Shown piece by piece: positions 52,615-64,000 of a stretch of DNA of 64,000 bases (position 1 is the first letter of the stretch; the number at the start of each line of letters is the position of its first letter). Source of the stretch: Maea johnstoni (lineage: Eukaryota; Annelida; Polychaeta; Spionida; Magelonidae); the NCBI GenBank assembly GCA_963942565.1, contig OZ012691.1, forward strand, positions 11,849,888 to 11,913,887, given 5' to 3'. A program made the translations under genes and the position numbers. The notes beneath the pieces are model-generated. The model searched no databases. It saw only the letters and a list, made by a program, of their open reading frames with translations, and had not been told where the DNA came from.

Positions 52615-53265
52615 AGGACTTGAGAGCGTTTCCTTGGCGTTAATCTTATGATAACTTAATGATTGACTGGTGTTGTTGGAATGCATGTCAGCACTGGTAT
52701 TTAAAGCTCTTACCTCAATCTGTTTTATCATCACACTGATTGGCAGTGGGCTTCACCTCTTGTATGTAAATAAGCCGGAGATCAAGGCCCAGGGGGCGGG
52801 CGGGTGGGAGTCGAGATCTGAGGAGAAGGACTGGGGCTGCCATGGTGGACGCGTGGGGTGCTCTTTATAATAGTTGGCACCGTTTGGAGAGGGTCTGGGA
52901 TAAATTGCCATCTTGGTGTGGAATTTGGGCAAATTTTTTAGCACGCCTATACAAAAGCACTTTTTAACATCCTAAAGAAAAAATTTCACTTCCAGTTTGA
53001 AGTCTACTTGTATGAGGGTTTTCTTTTCAGTTTTATAGGATTTTGGTCGCATACTCTCATATTTTCTAGGACTGGATGAGAATATATATTGGTTGGGTTG
53101 CATAAGATTGACTTAGACTGCAAGGGTGCCCTATGCGTATTACAGGGGAAGACTCGGTGAGAGGTTTCATAAAGCCTAGACCTGGTTGCCCCCTCATCTA
53201 CGGTGTGTCCGCATAATGAGTGGATTAGTTGCAGTACACAGGGTCAGCGTCTGCCTAACTGTAAG

Positions 53266-53479
53266 TTAACCCTTCCAATGCTGAGGCTACTTGCGTACTA
53301 AGCACAAGGCGCTAAGTTTTTTGAAAACCATCCAAACCCTGTCATGTTGGTATTCATTGGATAGCTCTCGCGGATTGCTCTCAGATGAGTACCCACTTGC
53401 CAGGGTTTCAATCATTTTTCAGGTTTTTCCCCCTTTTTTTGCATCATTTTGTATTGGCCACCAGCAGCATAAGGGTTAA
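53266..53479 (+). mobile_element. piggyBac-type MITE, TTAA family 1
   Basis: TTAACCCTTCCAATGCTGAGG to CAGCATAAGGGTTAA, TTAA at both ends. Confidence 0.87.
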
Positions 53480-55439
53480 GTGAGAGAAGCCTGGTGAAAT
53501 GGGGGATTAGTCAACTGGTATTGCCTGTTCCCTTAAGAGTTGCTACATGTCATATTACTGTCTCTTCTGTTGTCTTAGCTTTGCCCTGCCAGCACATCAT
53601 ATCTTTAGTGCTCTTCCCTCTGAAGAGTCCCGGGTGTGTGCAATTTGTGTACAGATTATAGTTCATTATTGCTAATTCAAGCTAACAATGAGCAAAGCGA
53701 ATGGGTTTGTAAGTTTCAAGTGTGTGCCTGTAAGAACCGGTTTGTCTTCTATTGATGTTCAGTTCAAGCTCACATGTACACTTATAGAATTCTGGGTCAA
53801 TTTGTGGTTAGCAGTCATGGAGTGTTGAGAACTAGAACAAAGGGGGAACTAACTAACACTAGTAGTCTAAAATAAGATGTAGAGATTGTGGTTCTTAAGA
53901 TATGATACCCCTGGGGAGCCTCCCTACTCTGTGACCCAGAAAACTTACTGGGCAACTGGCAGAACCCACCTGTCTACTTTACACGTCCACCTGTAGGGTC
54001 TATCAATCTTTTGTGCAGAGTGAATTGACTATACTCCTGAACTCATTGTTAGCTTGAATTAGCTATAATACATTTGGAACTATCTTGCTATCTGTACACA
54101 TACAAGTGGAGTGTAAAGAAATAACTTTTTTTTTCTGAAATTGATCCATAAGTATGTAACACTGCTTGATATTTGTGAACTTGACATGAAGACTCATTAA
54201 GGAATCAAAACCAATTTGAAAATACTGAAAGGTAGAGTCCTCATGAATTGATGTAATCAGAAGGCTCAGTTATGCATGGCTAAAATCAACATTTTTGTCT
54301 GAATGAGTAACTAAACAGGGGTCTTGGTTGGATAATGCCATGCATAGTAAAGTGTCCACATCCTTATTTTCTGAAAGTACTTTGAAGATTTTGTGACTTT
54401 CAGTTTATTATAGACAAGTGGTATAAATATGCAACCAAGCTTATTGTACTTCATGAAAAGCTATGGAAAGTAGTGTCCATGTTTTTATCACCCTTAGTCC
54501 CTTGAATATTGAACAGTTTCGATACCTAGATGTTAATATGTGATATGCCCTGGAGTAAAGGAATTGAAAAAGTTCTTATTTTGTCTGGAAAAAACATTTT
54601 TATGATGGGAGAAGTAAGATCTATTTGATATCTTGGTTGCTGGCAAGAGAGAATGTATTAGAAAAAGTGCATGATTTATTGTATTTAAGGACCTGTGTTT
54701 GCTTGGTAATGTATGCCTTGTTGCATTTGCATTGGAAAACTTTTTTTTGGAATCTACTCCTGCCTAACTGGTGTTATGTTTTATTGCCAAGTCCAGATCA
54801 TCGTTGTTCAAAATAGTTATAGATATTCCGGGGTCATTGTGACTTGTACTGACTTAATTAGCGTTACCCTTTTTCGGAGTAAATTTTACTTATACAATAA
54901 CTGGCTTCTTTGGCCTCCTTTAAGATAACTTAGGACCTGCCATTAATAGCCAGATATATGGAGGAGGTTATTCGCTCAATGGCACAAAGAATTCCCCCTT
55001 GATTATTTTCAAAGGACGCATTTGTTAATACAACAATAGCCAAACACTCCCGACTTGTTTGTGTTGGTCTACGGTTGGTTGTGTTAGTTTATGTGGGCAT
55101 TTTAGAGATAATTGACACCAAGTAATTATGGCAATCTAGGGCTTTCTTAGGATCAACAGTCTTCTGCAGTATATTAGTATTTTATCAATCACTAATGGTG
55201 TTCAGATGTACCTGTACAATACATTCTTATTTACTAGCATCTGTACATTACATTCTTAATATCTAGCATTTGTGTCACACTTACACTTATATTAATCCTA
55301 AGATTAGACACGACACTAGATGGACTGGTACAGACTGCATGACACTCGACTGCTTTAACAGGTACTTTTTTAAACAGTCTTTTTGTTCTGAAATGAAATA
55401 GGCAAGATTAGGAAGTTAATCAGGTGATGAATATTTTGC

Positions 55440-55646
55440 CTTTAACCGCTGAGGCTACTTTCATACAAAGCACAAGAAAGCTAATTTTGAAAAAAAAAAA
55501 TAAACCCTGCCATGTTGGTATTCATTAGAAAGCTTTCTGCTAAGTATTCTCAGATGAGTACCCATGTGTCTGATTTTCAATCATTTTCAGGGTTTTGCCA
55601 TCATTTTGTTTATGGCAAAATTAGCCACCAGCAGCATAAGGTTTAA
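55440..55646 (+). mobile_element. piggyBac-type MITE, TTAA family 1
   Basis: Left end shortened (TTTAACCGCTGAGG), right end AGCAGCATAAGGTTTAA. Confidence 0.75.
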
Positions 55647-56464
55647 TCAAATATGTGGCCAGCCAAATTTTATTGAAAACTTACAGATGAGTATCATGCT
55701 TTGTTAAGGTGATAGAATACAAAGGCGATGCCAAATGATATGTACTGTGAGCATGGCTGAAATTCATTCCAAATAACTCCCAGTTATTTTCCTTCAATTT
55801 CTCCACTCTTGATTCATTAGCCAGATTAAATTTTATCTTTTGTATCATGCTGATGCAGTCAATAAACTACATACATACATATTACATACATACATTGGAA
55901 CGGATGAACCTGTCTAGGTGTAATCTGTTGTTTGGAAAGCCATTATACTTATGGGGAGTGCTCATTTACCTGATCTGTAGACTTTTAAGTAGGGTATGAA
56001 AGTTCAACTTGGGTGTTCAAATCATCAAGTGTTTACCGGAGGATTTGTGACTGTAGACTAGCAGTCCCTTGAGGAAACGTTAGAATGGAAAGAGGTTACA
56101 AGTGTGCCAGTTAATTTATCCCTTATTTTGCAAGTGGCTACTCTGCTGTTGTATGAATAAATCATGTATGTGTACAGATATATTTTGTTAAAATTTGAAT
56201 AAAATGTGAATAACCTGCTAGAACCACTTGTTTTTGTCCTCTACCCCAAATACCATGACACTGTTAAGGGCGATTCCCCTCATTAACATTCAAAGATGTG
56301 CATGATATATATATATTATTTTAAATATGTATATATATATATATATATATATTGGTATTGTAGTGGTGAAGTTTAAGATAATAAGGACCATCTTGAACCT
56401 GATCTCTCAAATATAGCCTGCCCATGAGACCAAGACAGATAGTAGCATCCCTTTTTGTGGCTTC

Positions 56465-56699
56465 TTAACCCATTTACACTCATAGCGGCCAAAAGTGGCC
56501 TGACAATTTTGGAAATATTTCACTTACAAAAGCATTCTCTTGAGAACATTTGAAGGGGAAATATAGATCAGAAGACAAACTACAACTCTCCTTCAAATAT
56601 TTTGTGAACTTTCGCTTAATTGTATTCACAAGTTATTTTCAAAAGTATGAGAGTAGCAGACGATACCTACTGGAGAAACTCTGAGTGTTAATGGGTTAA
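56465..56699. mobile_element. piggyBac-type MITE, TTAA family 2
   Basis: TTAACCCATTTACACTC left and GAGTGTTAATGGGTTAA right; TTAA at both ends. Confidence 0.87.
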
Positions 56700-56746
56700 G
56701 TATAAGTTGTGCTCATTGCTGTTTAGTGCTCCAGCAACTCTTGAGG

Positions 56747-56968
56747 TAGCCTGCCTCCAAGGCCATATTTATATGTCCTCCCTTGTGGATAGATGGCATT
56801 GCAGTATACTAGGAGCTCAGTTGGAAATCTCCACTTCCACCACTATCCCTCGTGTGGCAATTGTGTGAACTAAATGGCCAACATTAGGCCACAAGTCCCT
56901 TTGTAGTATAGGTGCAGGCATTTATATATAATAAAGTAAAAACAGAGTAGAGCCTTGTAGCTAGGCTA
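56747..56968. mobile_element. Mutator-like MITE, copy 2
   Basis: TAGCCTGCCTCCAAGGCC to GTAGCTAGGCTA. Only ~45 bp from the TTAA family 2 element. Confidence 0.78.
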
Positions 56969-57836
56969 CTTCTGTGGCAGAAGAATGAACTAAATGGTAG
57001 ATCAGACCTGTTGGATTGACCACTATATAAGGAATGATATAAGAAATGAAGAAAATGCCTTCACATCTGGATGTTCACTTTGCTTGTGTAAGAAGTGTAC
57101 AATTTGAAAACCTTGCTTAATCTAGACATTTGTTACCCAATTCCATCTCGCGTGAAAATCAATACAAAAACAATTGATGTTATAAAAAGGTAGACATTCA
57201 ATAAACTCATCCTTGATTAACATGGGGAGAAACCAGAATTGGAGAAATATCAAGCTTTTTTCTCATCATTATAGACCCAACTGTCTGGGAAAAGCCTACA
57301 TATTAGCTTAACATCTGTATAGATGTCACCTTAGCCCAGCTTACTAGTGCTGGCTTACTCTTAACCAACTAGTCATCTTGTTACTAGTCAAGTCATTATA
57401 GTACTTTTCAGATTTGCCAGAGGGCAGCACTGCTGAATTCTCTTGTGGCTGTTATATACATCTGGGCCCGATATTATAAAGGTGGTTTAGCAGTGGTTTA
57501 GGCTAACCCACAGAATAACTTCCATTTAACCCACTGTTGAGGTGCATAAAGGAGGTTCAAGCAAAACAGTGGTTGAACGTTACCCTAGGTATAGAGGACA
57601 GATTGCAAGAAGGTGGGTTAGCCTAAACGGTGGGGTAAATGCGGCCAAATCAGCCGCTTTCACTAAACCTCCTAAGGGGTAGGTTTAGTGAGTAGTTTAG
57701 TGACTCACTCACCATGGAACAGCTGTTTACACAACCATTATGTTTGAGGGATAACACAATTATTGACATTTAAATCCTGGAAATGATATATTTATTTATG
57801 AATGCATAATGCATGTTTCCAACAATAGCACATACC

Positions 57837-58232
57837 CCTAAAGCACTGATTTCTGGCCAAAAAAGCACCCTTATTTTAATAAAAACGCTGACTTTTTCCA
57901 GTAAATAAACATCCCTTCTTTTATTAAGACACTGACATTGGTCAATGGATGAACGGGAACACTTATTTTCACTTTAGATTTTATAATCCTCTGCCTGTTT
58001 AGCGGCAGCAAACTCGGAAGCCCAGTCACTTCGGGAGTCACTCGGCGTCAGAGCTGCGTATATTTCGTGGATTGTAAGGGGATTTCCACCACCCATACTT
58101 TGTACCTGGGTATAAAAAAGTATCGTTCTATTACAAAATCGCGGACATGCGGAGTTCCCCCTTCTTCCGCGAAATATGTAACACAGGTGCGGCCGCCCTC
58201 TGTACCTGAGTGCCCCCCCCCCCCCCCCCCCA
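57837..58232. mobile_element. G/C-run MITE relative of 15724-16196
   Basis: Shares AAAGCACTGATTTCTGGCC, AACGCTGA and TGTACCTGAGTGCCC followed by a long C run with the G-run element. The left end is incomplete. Confidence 0.7.
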
Positions 58233-58466
58233 CACGCATTCCATATCCACTTGCTTTTATTCATCTAAGATAAATTCAAGCCACATATCTGAAATTTGAT
58301 ACCCCCTAATGCAAGAATACAACTGTAACGTGTTGTACAATGTTTCCAACAATAGCACATGCCCCTTTTTGCATTGTGTGCGGGATCAAGCGCGAGTTCA
58401 CATATATAACATATGATTCACATCAAAACACACCCAATATCTTTTTCTATGAGGTGCTAGTCCACC

Positions 58467-58688
58467 TATCCTGCCTCCCAGGCCATATCTAAATGTCTTC
58501 AATTGTGGATAGATGGCACTGCGGTATACTAGGAGGTCAGTTGGAAATATATATTAACACTAATCTCCCTCTTGTGGCAATTGTGTGAACTAAATGGCCA
58601 ACAGTAGGCCGCAGGTCCCTATCTAGTACAGGTGCAGGCTTCTATATATAATAAAGTAAAATCATAATAGAGCCTTGTGGCTAGGCTA
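58467..58688. mobile_element. Mutator-like MITE, copy 3
   Basis: TATCCTGCCTCCCAGGCC to GTGGCTAGGCTA with 10-bp flanks CTAGTCCACC and CTGGTCCACC (9/10). With copy 1 this supports a 9-10 bp target duplication. Confidence 0.82.
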
Positions 58689-58689
58689 C

Positions 58690-59328
58690 TGGTCCACCCT
58701 GACCTTGTGTAGTACTGGCAGAGCTGCTCTTAGCGTCAGTTGTTTGTCCTGAGAGACTACCTGCTCTATTGTTTGAGAACCTGCATGTGGCTAAAAATAA
58801 GCTACCCATCTCCCTGCACCTTGCCAAACCAGTTGGACTGAGGGTTGGAGTTAGCTGCCCTGAGTATTGTTCACCTACCTTTCATGCAACCCATTTTCCT
58901 ATAACCTTCACCTGTGGGTGAACAAACCTGCCGGCCGGCTAATCCATGCAAAATTTAAACTTCCTTTATAATATCGGGCCCTGGTGTGGAAATTAAGAAC
59001 TAAACTGGACTCAGTTATAAAGACAGCAAGCACTGTAAGAGAGCAAGCAATATACAGAAATACAAATGTATTCAGCCTGGTATCGAGGCTAATGTCACCA
59101 CTGCACACCTCTAATTTGAAAGGACAAAGGAGACATATAAAGACCTGTGTTGTCGGCATGTGTATGTGATTTGGATATGCTTGACTGAATTTCAGTAAAA
59201 ACAAGTCAAGTGAGTAGAAAAGGATTAATGCCAATTTGCATAACTCAACTAAACAGCAGTCCCATTTATAAATACACACAATCTGTATCTCAATAATGAC
59301 AGTTATTTTATCGGTAAGAACGGCATTG

Positions 59329-59330
<2 letters not shown>
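58690..59330. other. no gene seen
   Basis: The open frame at 58908-59279 lacks a recognisable domain and no splice-consistent extension is visible. Confidence 0.4.

Positions 59331-59335
<5 letters not shown>

Positions 59336-59401
<66 letters not shown>
59336..59401. repeat. (CT)n microsatellite
   Basis: About 66 bp of CT. Confidence 0.97.
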
Positions 59402-59404
<3 letters not shown>

Positions 59405-59813
59405 TACCCCAGTTGGTATCCGGTTTCTGATCTTACTTAGGAGTGTAATTATTGTCACGCATCACCAAGCAGAGTTCCTCTTGTACTGCCTGTCAGATAA
59501 CTCTGATAAAACACCTGACCACCCTGAATATGCAAATGATGAATAGAGGTACACTCTTAATTGTGCCACAATGGTAAGAACCATGTCATTAGTAACCACA
59601 CCATTAGACAATAATAACGGTAATCTTATCTGTAAGAACCAGAGAGGTCTTTTTTAACTAAGCATTCCAAGTAACGAATGTCAATTGCTGAATTTCCCAG
59701 GCTCACAGTAGCACCTTTTACGCCTCTAAAAGTTTACAGAGCATTACAGTAGGGTCTCAAACCTCCTCTAGCACCTTGGCTAAACCCAGGCTCTCATTGT
59801 TATTGTTAAAAGT

Positions 59814-59933
<120 letters not shown>

Positions 59934-60292
59934 ATTTTAATAGGTTACAAAAACAAGATATACAAATAAAATACAAAGGAGAAAAAATAACTAACTAGAA
60001 CACAAAATATAGCCGGTTGTGGTGTCTTTTAGAGGTAAGCTATCGCAATACCTAGGATTGAAGCGGTCATTATCATATAAGTATTGGACTCTTAGCCTAG
60101 CTATAGGCTGCTTATCCGATTCCTCACTTCTCACTTGAGTTTTCTAAATAGACTCAGACGAGAATTTTATAAGAATCTTAAGCATGAATGGGTTAAAAAT
60201 AACAATATAACAATACCATACCTACCACTTAGTCTACAGCACTATTGGTAATTACTTGGCCGTGTTTCATCGTGTATATCCTTCATAGGTTA

Positions 60293-60702
60293 GCCTAGAT
60301 TTCTAGATTGTCATTTTTTTTCTGTCTTCAAGTTGTTCTGTTTGCCAAGCACCAAGTGGTCAGGGTGGCCAGAGTGGCCAAATTAGTTCACATTTATCTC
60401 CTCAGGTGAATGGTCGATGGTCAACTTAGAGGGGAATGTCAACTTTTCACGGACTAGGCTCTCAGTCCCTAAAAGGTTGACATCCCCTCCTGTGCTGACC
60501 AAGCAGTGTGGTGTACGCAGCACCAGGTATGGTAGATAGATGGCACCACCTGATCCTCTGATCTCTAGAGGTTTTAGGTACTCAAACTGAATCCTGGTGA
60601 GATAAGTGTAAAATAAATTGACTACTATAGCCACCTAGAATAGTTGGTGCTTGATAACAGAAAAATGCATATGACAGCCTAGAAATCTAGGCTAGGACTA
60701 GG
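60293..60702. mobile_element. foldback-type element, TAGCCTAGATTTCTAG ends
   Basis: TAGCCTAGATTTCTAGATTGTCAT left and the complement ATGACAGCCTAGAAATCTAGGCTA right. AAGCACCAAGTGG and its complement-like partner follow inside. The open frame at 60383-60634 lies inside it and I do not support it as a gene. A second copy is split by the MITE at 35946-36218. Confidence 0.7.
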
Positions 60703-61011
60703 AGCCGAGTCCACTCATAGGTGGAAACAACGTAAACACCGACAGCACGCCCTCCTTCGAATTTACCCCATTTGAGGTATCCAAGCTTTCCGTATGTGGC
60801 AAGTCCCACCCCTCCCATGCTGAGAAGTGTATACTATCTTCTATTATGTGTGGTTTGCTGTTATCATACTGATCCCATTATGCAATTTCTCAAGAACTGC
60901 TCATACGGTTCGCTATTTATCTCGAGATAGAAAGTCATAAACATAAGTGTTATTACTCCATGACCTTGGATCAATTCCTTTAGTAGCTAAAATCTCCATA
61001 ATAAGAGAGAC

Positions 61012-61130
61012 TGCCCAGATGGCCGAGTGGTCTAAGGTGTTGCCGCTGATTTCTAGCCATTTCTCACCACTGGGGGCCTGCCCTTATGGCCGAGTGGTCC
61101 TAAGCATTGTCGCCGACTGCTCCCTGTCTC
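61012..61130 (+). mobile_element. tRNA-like SINE heads (Leu/Ser type A box)
   Basis: Two successive ATGGCCGAGTGGTC motifs (61018 and 61086), typical A boxes of class II tRNA genes. Neither has a matching acceptor stem and B box at tRNA distance, so these are SINE or tRNA-relic sequences, not working tRNAs. Confidence 0.5.
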
Positions 61131-61800
61131 TTAAGGTGATGAGTACCATTGCAAGCCAGTTAAAAGCCCCATCCCAAAAACACACCTCAAAGCAGCATAA
61201 CCCTATAACTAGGTGTATCTCAAGGTTCCTGGGTGTTATCAGGTAGAGAATATCATCGCCAACTGTCATTATTCAATCCATATTCTGTTTTATTTCAAAA
61301 TTTACAACTTTTTTTTCAAATGACATAATCTCATTACCTACGCTGGTGATGGTTACTGCAGTTTCAGAGTTACTATGCCCAATAAGAAGTAAGTTTTTGA
61401 TTTTTTACTCCTGAAGCTTTTTACAGGCCATAACATTGAAACCTTTAGTGAGAAATCTTGACACCAAGTGCATTAGGGTCGAGCAGACAGAAAGTTTTTC
61501 TACTATTTATAGCATACCGGAAAAAAAAAAACTTTTTATTGGGCATAGTCAATGACATCCATAAGGTATTTGTGAACCTGTAGTGACCACCACTTGCGTA
61601 AGTAATGAGAATATGTCATTTGAGTGAAAAGTTGTAAATATTGAAATGAAATAGAATATGGGTTGACTAAGGACGGTTGGCTATGATATTATCTACCTGA
61701 CAACACTCAGGAACCTGGAGATACTCCTTGTTCTGTGATTATGGTACAATGACGGGTTCTTTTGGACGGGCCTTTTATCTAGCTTGCAATGATACCCATC
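61130..61800. repeat. large inverted repeat, ~270-bp arms
   Basis: Arms at about 61130-61400 and 61525-61800 are reverse complements with moderate divergence (landmarks: CTTGCAATGATACCCATCACC, AGGAACCTGGAGATAC, AATGACATATTCTCATTAC, TGCCCAATAA), separated by a ~125-base spacer. GGGTTTGAATCCC (B-box like) lies just beyond the right arm. Possibly two SINE copies in opposite orientation. Confidence 0.75.
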
Positions 61801-61899
61801 ACCTTAACGCTGTCCGGGTTTGAATCCCGGCCGGATGTGAGAAGCTAGGCACTGACTTGGGGTTAGGGGGTGATTTTTGCTGGGTAGTCCGGTTTCCTT

Positions 61900-64000
61900 C
61901 ACCACCTACCACTGAGCCTAGATATGGCAGAAAAAGTGACAAAAATCAAACTTCCAAATTCCCTAATAAGAGTATTTTGATATAGTTAGTTAAAGGCTCC
62001 AACTACATGTACGTTATCTCCTCATGAGATACATACCTATCATAAGCGTTATAATAGCCATGGATCGTTTGTTTAGCTCTATGTAGATTTCAAAATACAC
62101 CAAGTGAACCTAAATTACCTCTGTCGGTTGACATAGAACCCGAGAACAGTAGCTATCTTCGAAAGGAAATATTTTAAAACAACGCATTTTATTCATTCAT
62201 TTCCTTTTTTTAATTATGTATTTCTGGAATGACGCAACGCATTTTTTCCCTACACAATGCATTTTCAATTTGCCATTGTGTTATGCATACATTTATCCCT
62301 TTGACGAAAAAGACTAAAAGTTTCATCTTTAAGTACATGTATTACATTTGAAAATAACTAACCCAATGAAAGGGAATACGACTTTCAAAATGCATGATAT
62401 TGGTTAAGGAATGGTAAGGCGGAATCGACTTGGGCTTGACATAAAACGTGTTTTTCACCACTTCTTCAGTCATACTCGACCAACCAATATCAGTGGTTTG
62501 TAGCTACCGAAGTACAAGTACGTGGGGGAAAGCCACCGACTAACTTCCCGGCCTTCCTTCCTTCCTCCGATTTTAAAGTCGTACGATAGTCGGGCTCTAG
62601 TGTGACTGTGGCATATACGATCTTAACCCAGTACCGACTTTTTAGACGGAGCCGATAGGTGAACAAATCGGGTCCGACCTGCCGATTTTAAAATCGTGCG
62701 ATAGTCGGACCCTAGTGTGATTGGGCCTTTAGATGAATGGAAAAGTAGCAAGAGACTAATTGCTATATGCGCTATAGTGAAGACCTGGTTATGCCAGGGG
62801 TCTAGAATCTAGCCTAAGTGTGACGTCACTAGAAGACAACGAACATTGAGGGCTCTTGTAGCGTTTACATTACAGAGAAACTTGCGCACCAACATTCGCC
62901 GCAGCCTAATTGATCGGATGCGTAGGTTGATCGGATGGTTTCATATCCACTTGTTTTCATTCATCTAAGATTCCAACCTGGTACCTCCACTGGGATGCCA
63001 TATTTCTTTATTGACCAACAGGCAATTTATAAATGTAATTTAATGTGTCTTGTCTCTTGAGAGGTCATAATGGATAAGAACGTACCAGGAGATCCTTCAT
63101 AAGTCTAGTTAGATATATATTTCGATGTTTGGCTAGGCCTTCGCTTCCCCGGTCTCTCCGGGGGCAAAGAGAATATTTGTTTCTACCATCTACTGGTATT
63201 TTTATAGTCTTAGCATAGCATAGAACCAAACATTTTACCGTTTTATATATTCAACATGAACATTATACCAACTCAAACGGAGTCTAGTCTGAATTAGTCC
63301 CCCCAGGTGCTGGCTTATCAGGATGACCACTCTTAGCGCCACCTATGATGGTCCACAGAAACTAACAAATCAAAATAAAGCAAAACATTACGGAACAGAT
63401 TAAAAGCTATTTAATGAAATTTTAGGTTAGGAGCTAGCCTATACTCGGCGGTATTACTCGCGGATCAGGAAATAGAACATATAAACTATGTGTTTTTTTT
63501 GCTGTTCAGTATATCGTATCCATAACTGAATAGCAATATTTAGGTATGCTTTATCATCGGGACATTATGTTGCTTCATTTCAACAATACACGTATTGGAA
63601 AGACCAAGTAATGCAAGATTATGGAGGCGGATAGACTAGTTCCTAGTCTATGGATTCATTGAGTCATATTTTTCTCTATTCTAGTCTTTATCTTAACATT
63701 TTGCTTGGTGTTTTAGATGTTAGTTCCTGGATGATGATAGATGGTACCAAGGATGGGCACACCGGTCAGTCCGAATCAAGAGACCGTAAAAATTTCAGTG
63801 TGGGCCAACTAGTGAGCACTTTAAGAACTAACTCAGGGTAGACACAGTTTAGAGTTCGGGTAGATTCCATGTCAAATATAGAGAGATGAAAAACAATCTT
63901 GGCCTAGGAATAGGTTAAGAGGCGGGCAGCTCAATAAAATTTCTAAATAAAAAACCGTCAGTCCCCTACGATGGACCAAGTGTGAAAGAGCAAATATTTA
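61900..64000. other. no gene seen
   Basis: About 2.1 kb of AT-rich sequence with scattered short frames and a relic repeat of GTCG(T/G)ACGATAGTCGG near 62576-62710. Nothing here has a family motif or a splice-consistent frame. Confidence 0.4.

Larger units (their letters stand above)
52615..56220 (+). other. probable long 3' UTR of RANBP1
   Basis: Plus-strand AATAAA signals at 55861, 56156 and 56198 are the first convincing ones after the stop, so the transcript may run about 3.6 kb further. The stretch has no supported gene. It contains TTAA family 1 MITEs at 53266-53479 and 55440-55646. The end is inferred, not seen. Confidence 0.4.

Noticed and set aside
60383-60634. Minus-strand 83-aa frame, possible exon
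   Set aside because: It lies inside a foldback-type element and I recognise no domain or family.
61012-61110. Possible tRNA-Leu or tRNA-Ser genes
   Set aside because: A-box motifs only; no acceptor stem pairing or properly spaced B box.

Overview
This is a 64 kb piece of animal nuclear DNA. It has GT-AG introns of about 0.1-3.6 kb, AT-rich intergenic DNA, long (TA)n, (CT)n and (ATT)n arrays, a 200-base assembly gap (40593-40792), and many small non-autonomous DNA transposons, tRNA-derived SINEs and a LINE fragment. Gene content, the TRMT2A-RANBP1 arrangement and repeat style suggest an invertebrate deuterostome (echinoderm, hemichordate or amphioxus type). I cannot name the species from sequence alone.

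Three host genes can be rebuilt exon by exon, each with consistent splice phases and a total divisible by three. (1) A CCDC117 homologue on the minus strand (3191-8549, 6 coding exons, 427 aa). (2) TRMT2A, the tRNA/rRNA uracil-5 methyltransferase homologue, on the minus strand (25263-41452, 15 coding exons, 703 aa). (3) RANBP1, the Ran-GTP binding co-factor of RanGAP, on the plus strand (46606-52614, 6 coding exons, 245 aa). TRMT2A and RANBP1 are head to head, as they are on human 22q11.2, so this looks like an ancestral divergent gene pair. Here the shared promoter interval has grown to about 5.2 kb through microsatellite and transposon insertions. An E-box lies next to the TRMT2A start and an E2F-type site next to the RANBP1 start.

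Layout: 1-3190 repeats and a minisatellite downstream of CCDC117; 3191-8570 CCDC117; 8571-25000 repeat-rich intergenic DNA (nested hAT-type MITEs, a palindrome-built MITE, a diverged satellite at 14.36-16.29 kb interrupted by a G-run element, SINE, LINE with an internal MITE); 25018-41452 TRMT2A; 41453-46605 divergent intergenic region; 46606-52614 RANBP1, probably with a long 3' UTR to about 56.2 kb; 56.2-64 kb MITEs, foldback elements and microsatellites with no gene I can support.

The most unusual feature is a repeated architecture inside all three genes. At seven places a 60-145 bp segment has been tandemly duplicated. In six of these the unit covers an exon edge or the terminal coding end, and in five it carries a copy of a splice donor or acceptor into the neighbouring intron. 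The extreme case is seven copies of an exactly 80-bp unit over the donor of CCDC117 exon 5. Each intronic copy carries an acceptor-like AG, a 24-nt exon-like cassette and a GTGAGT donor.
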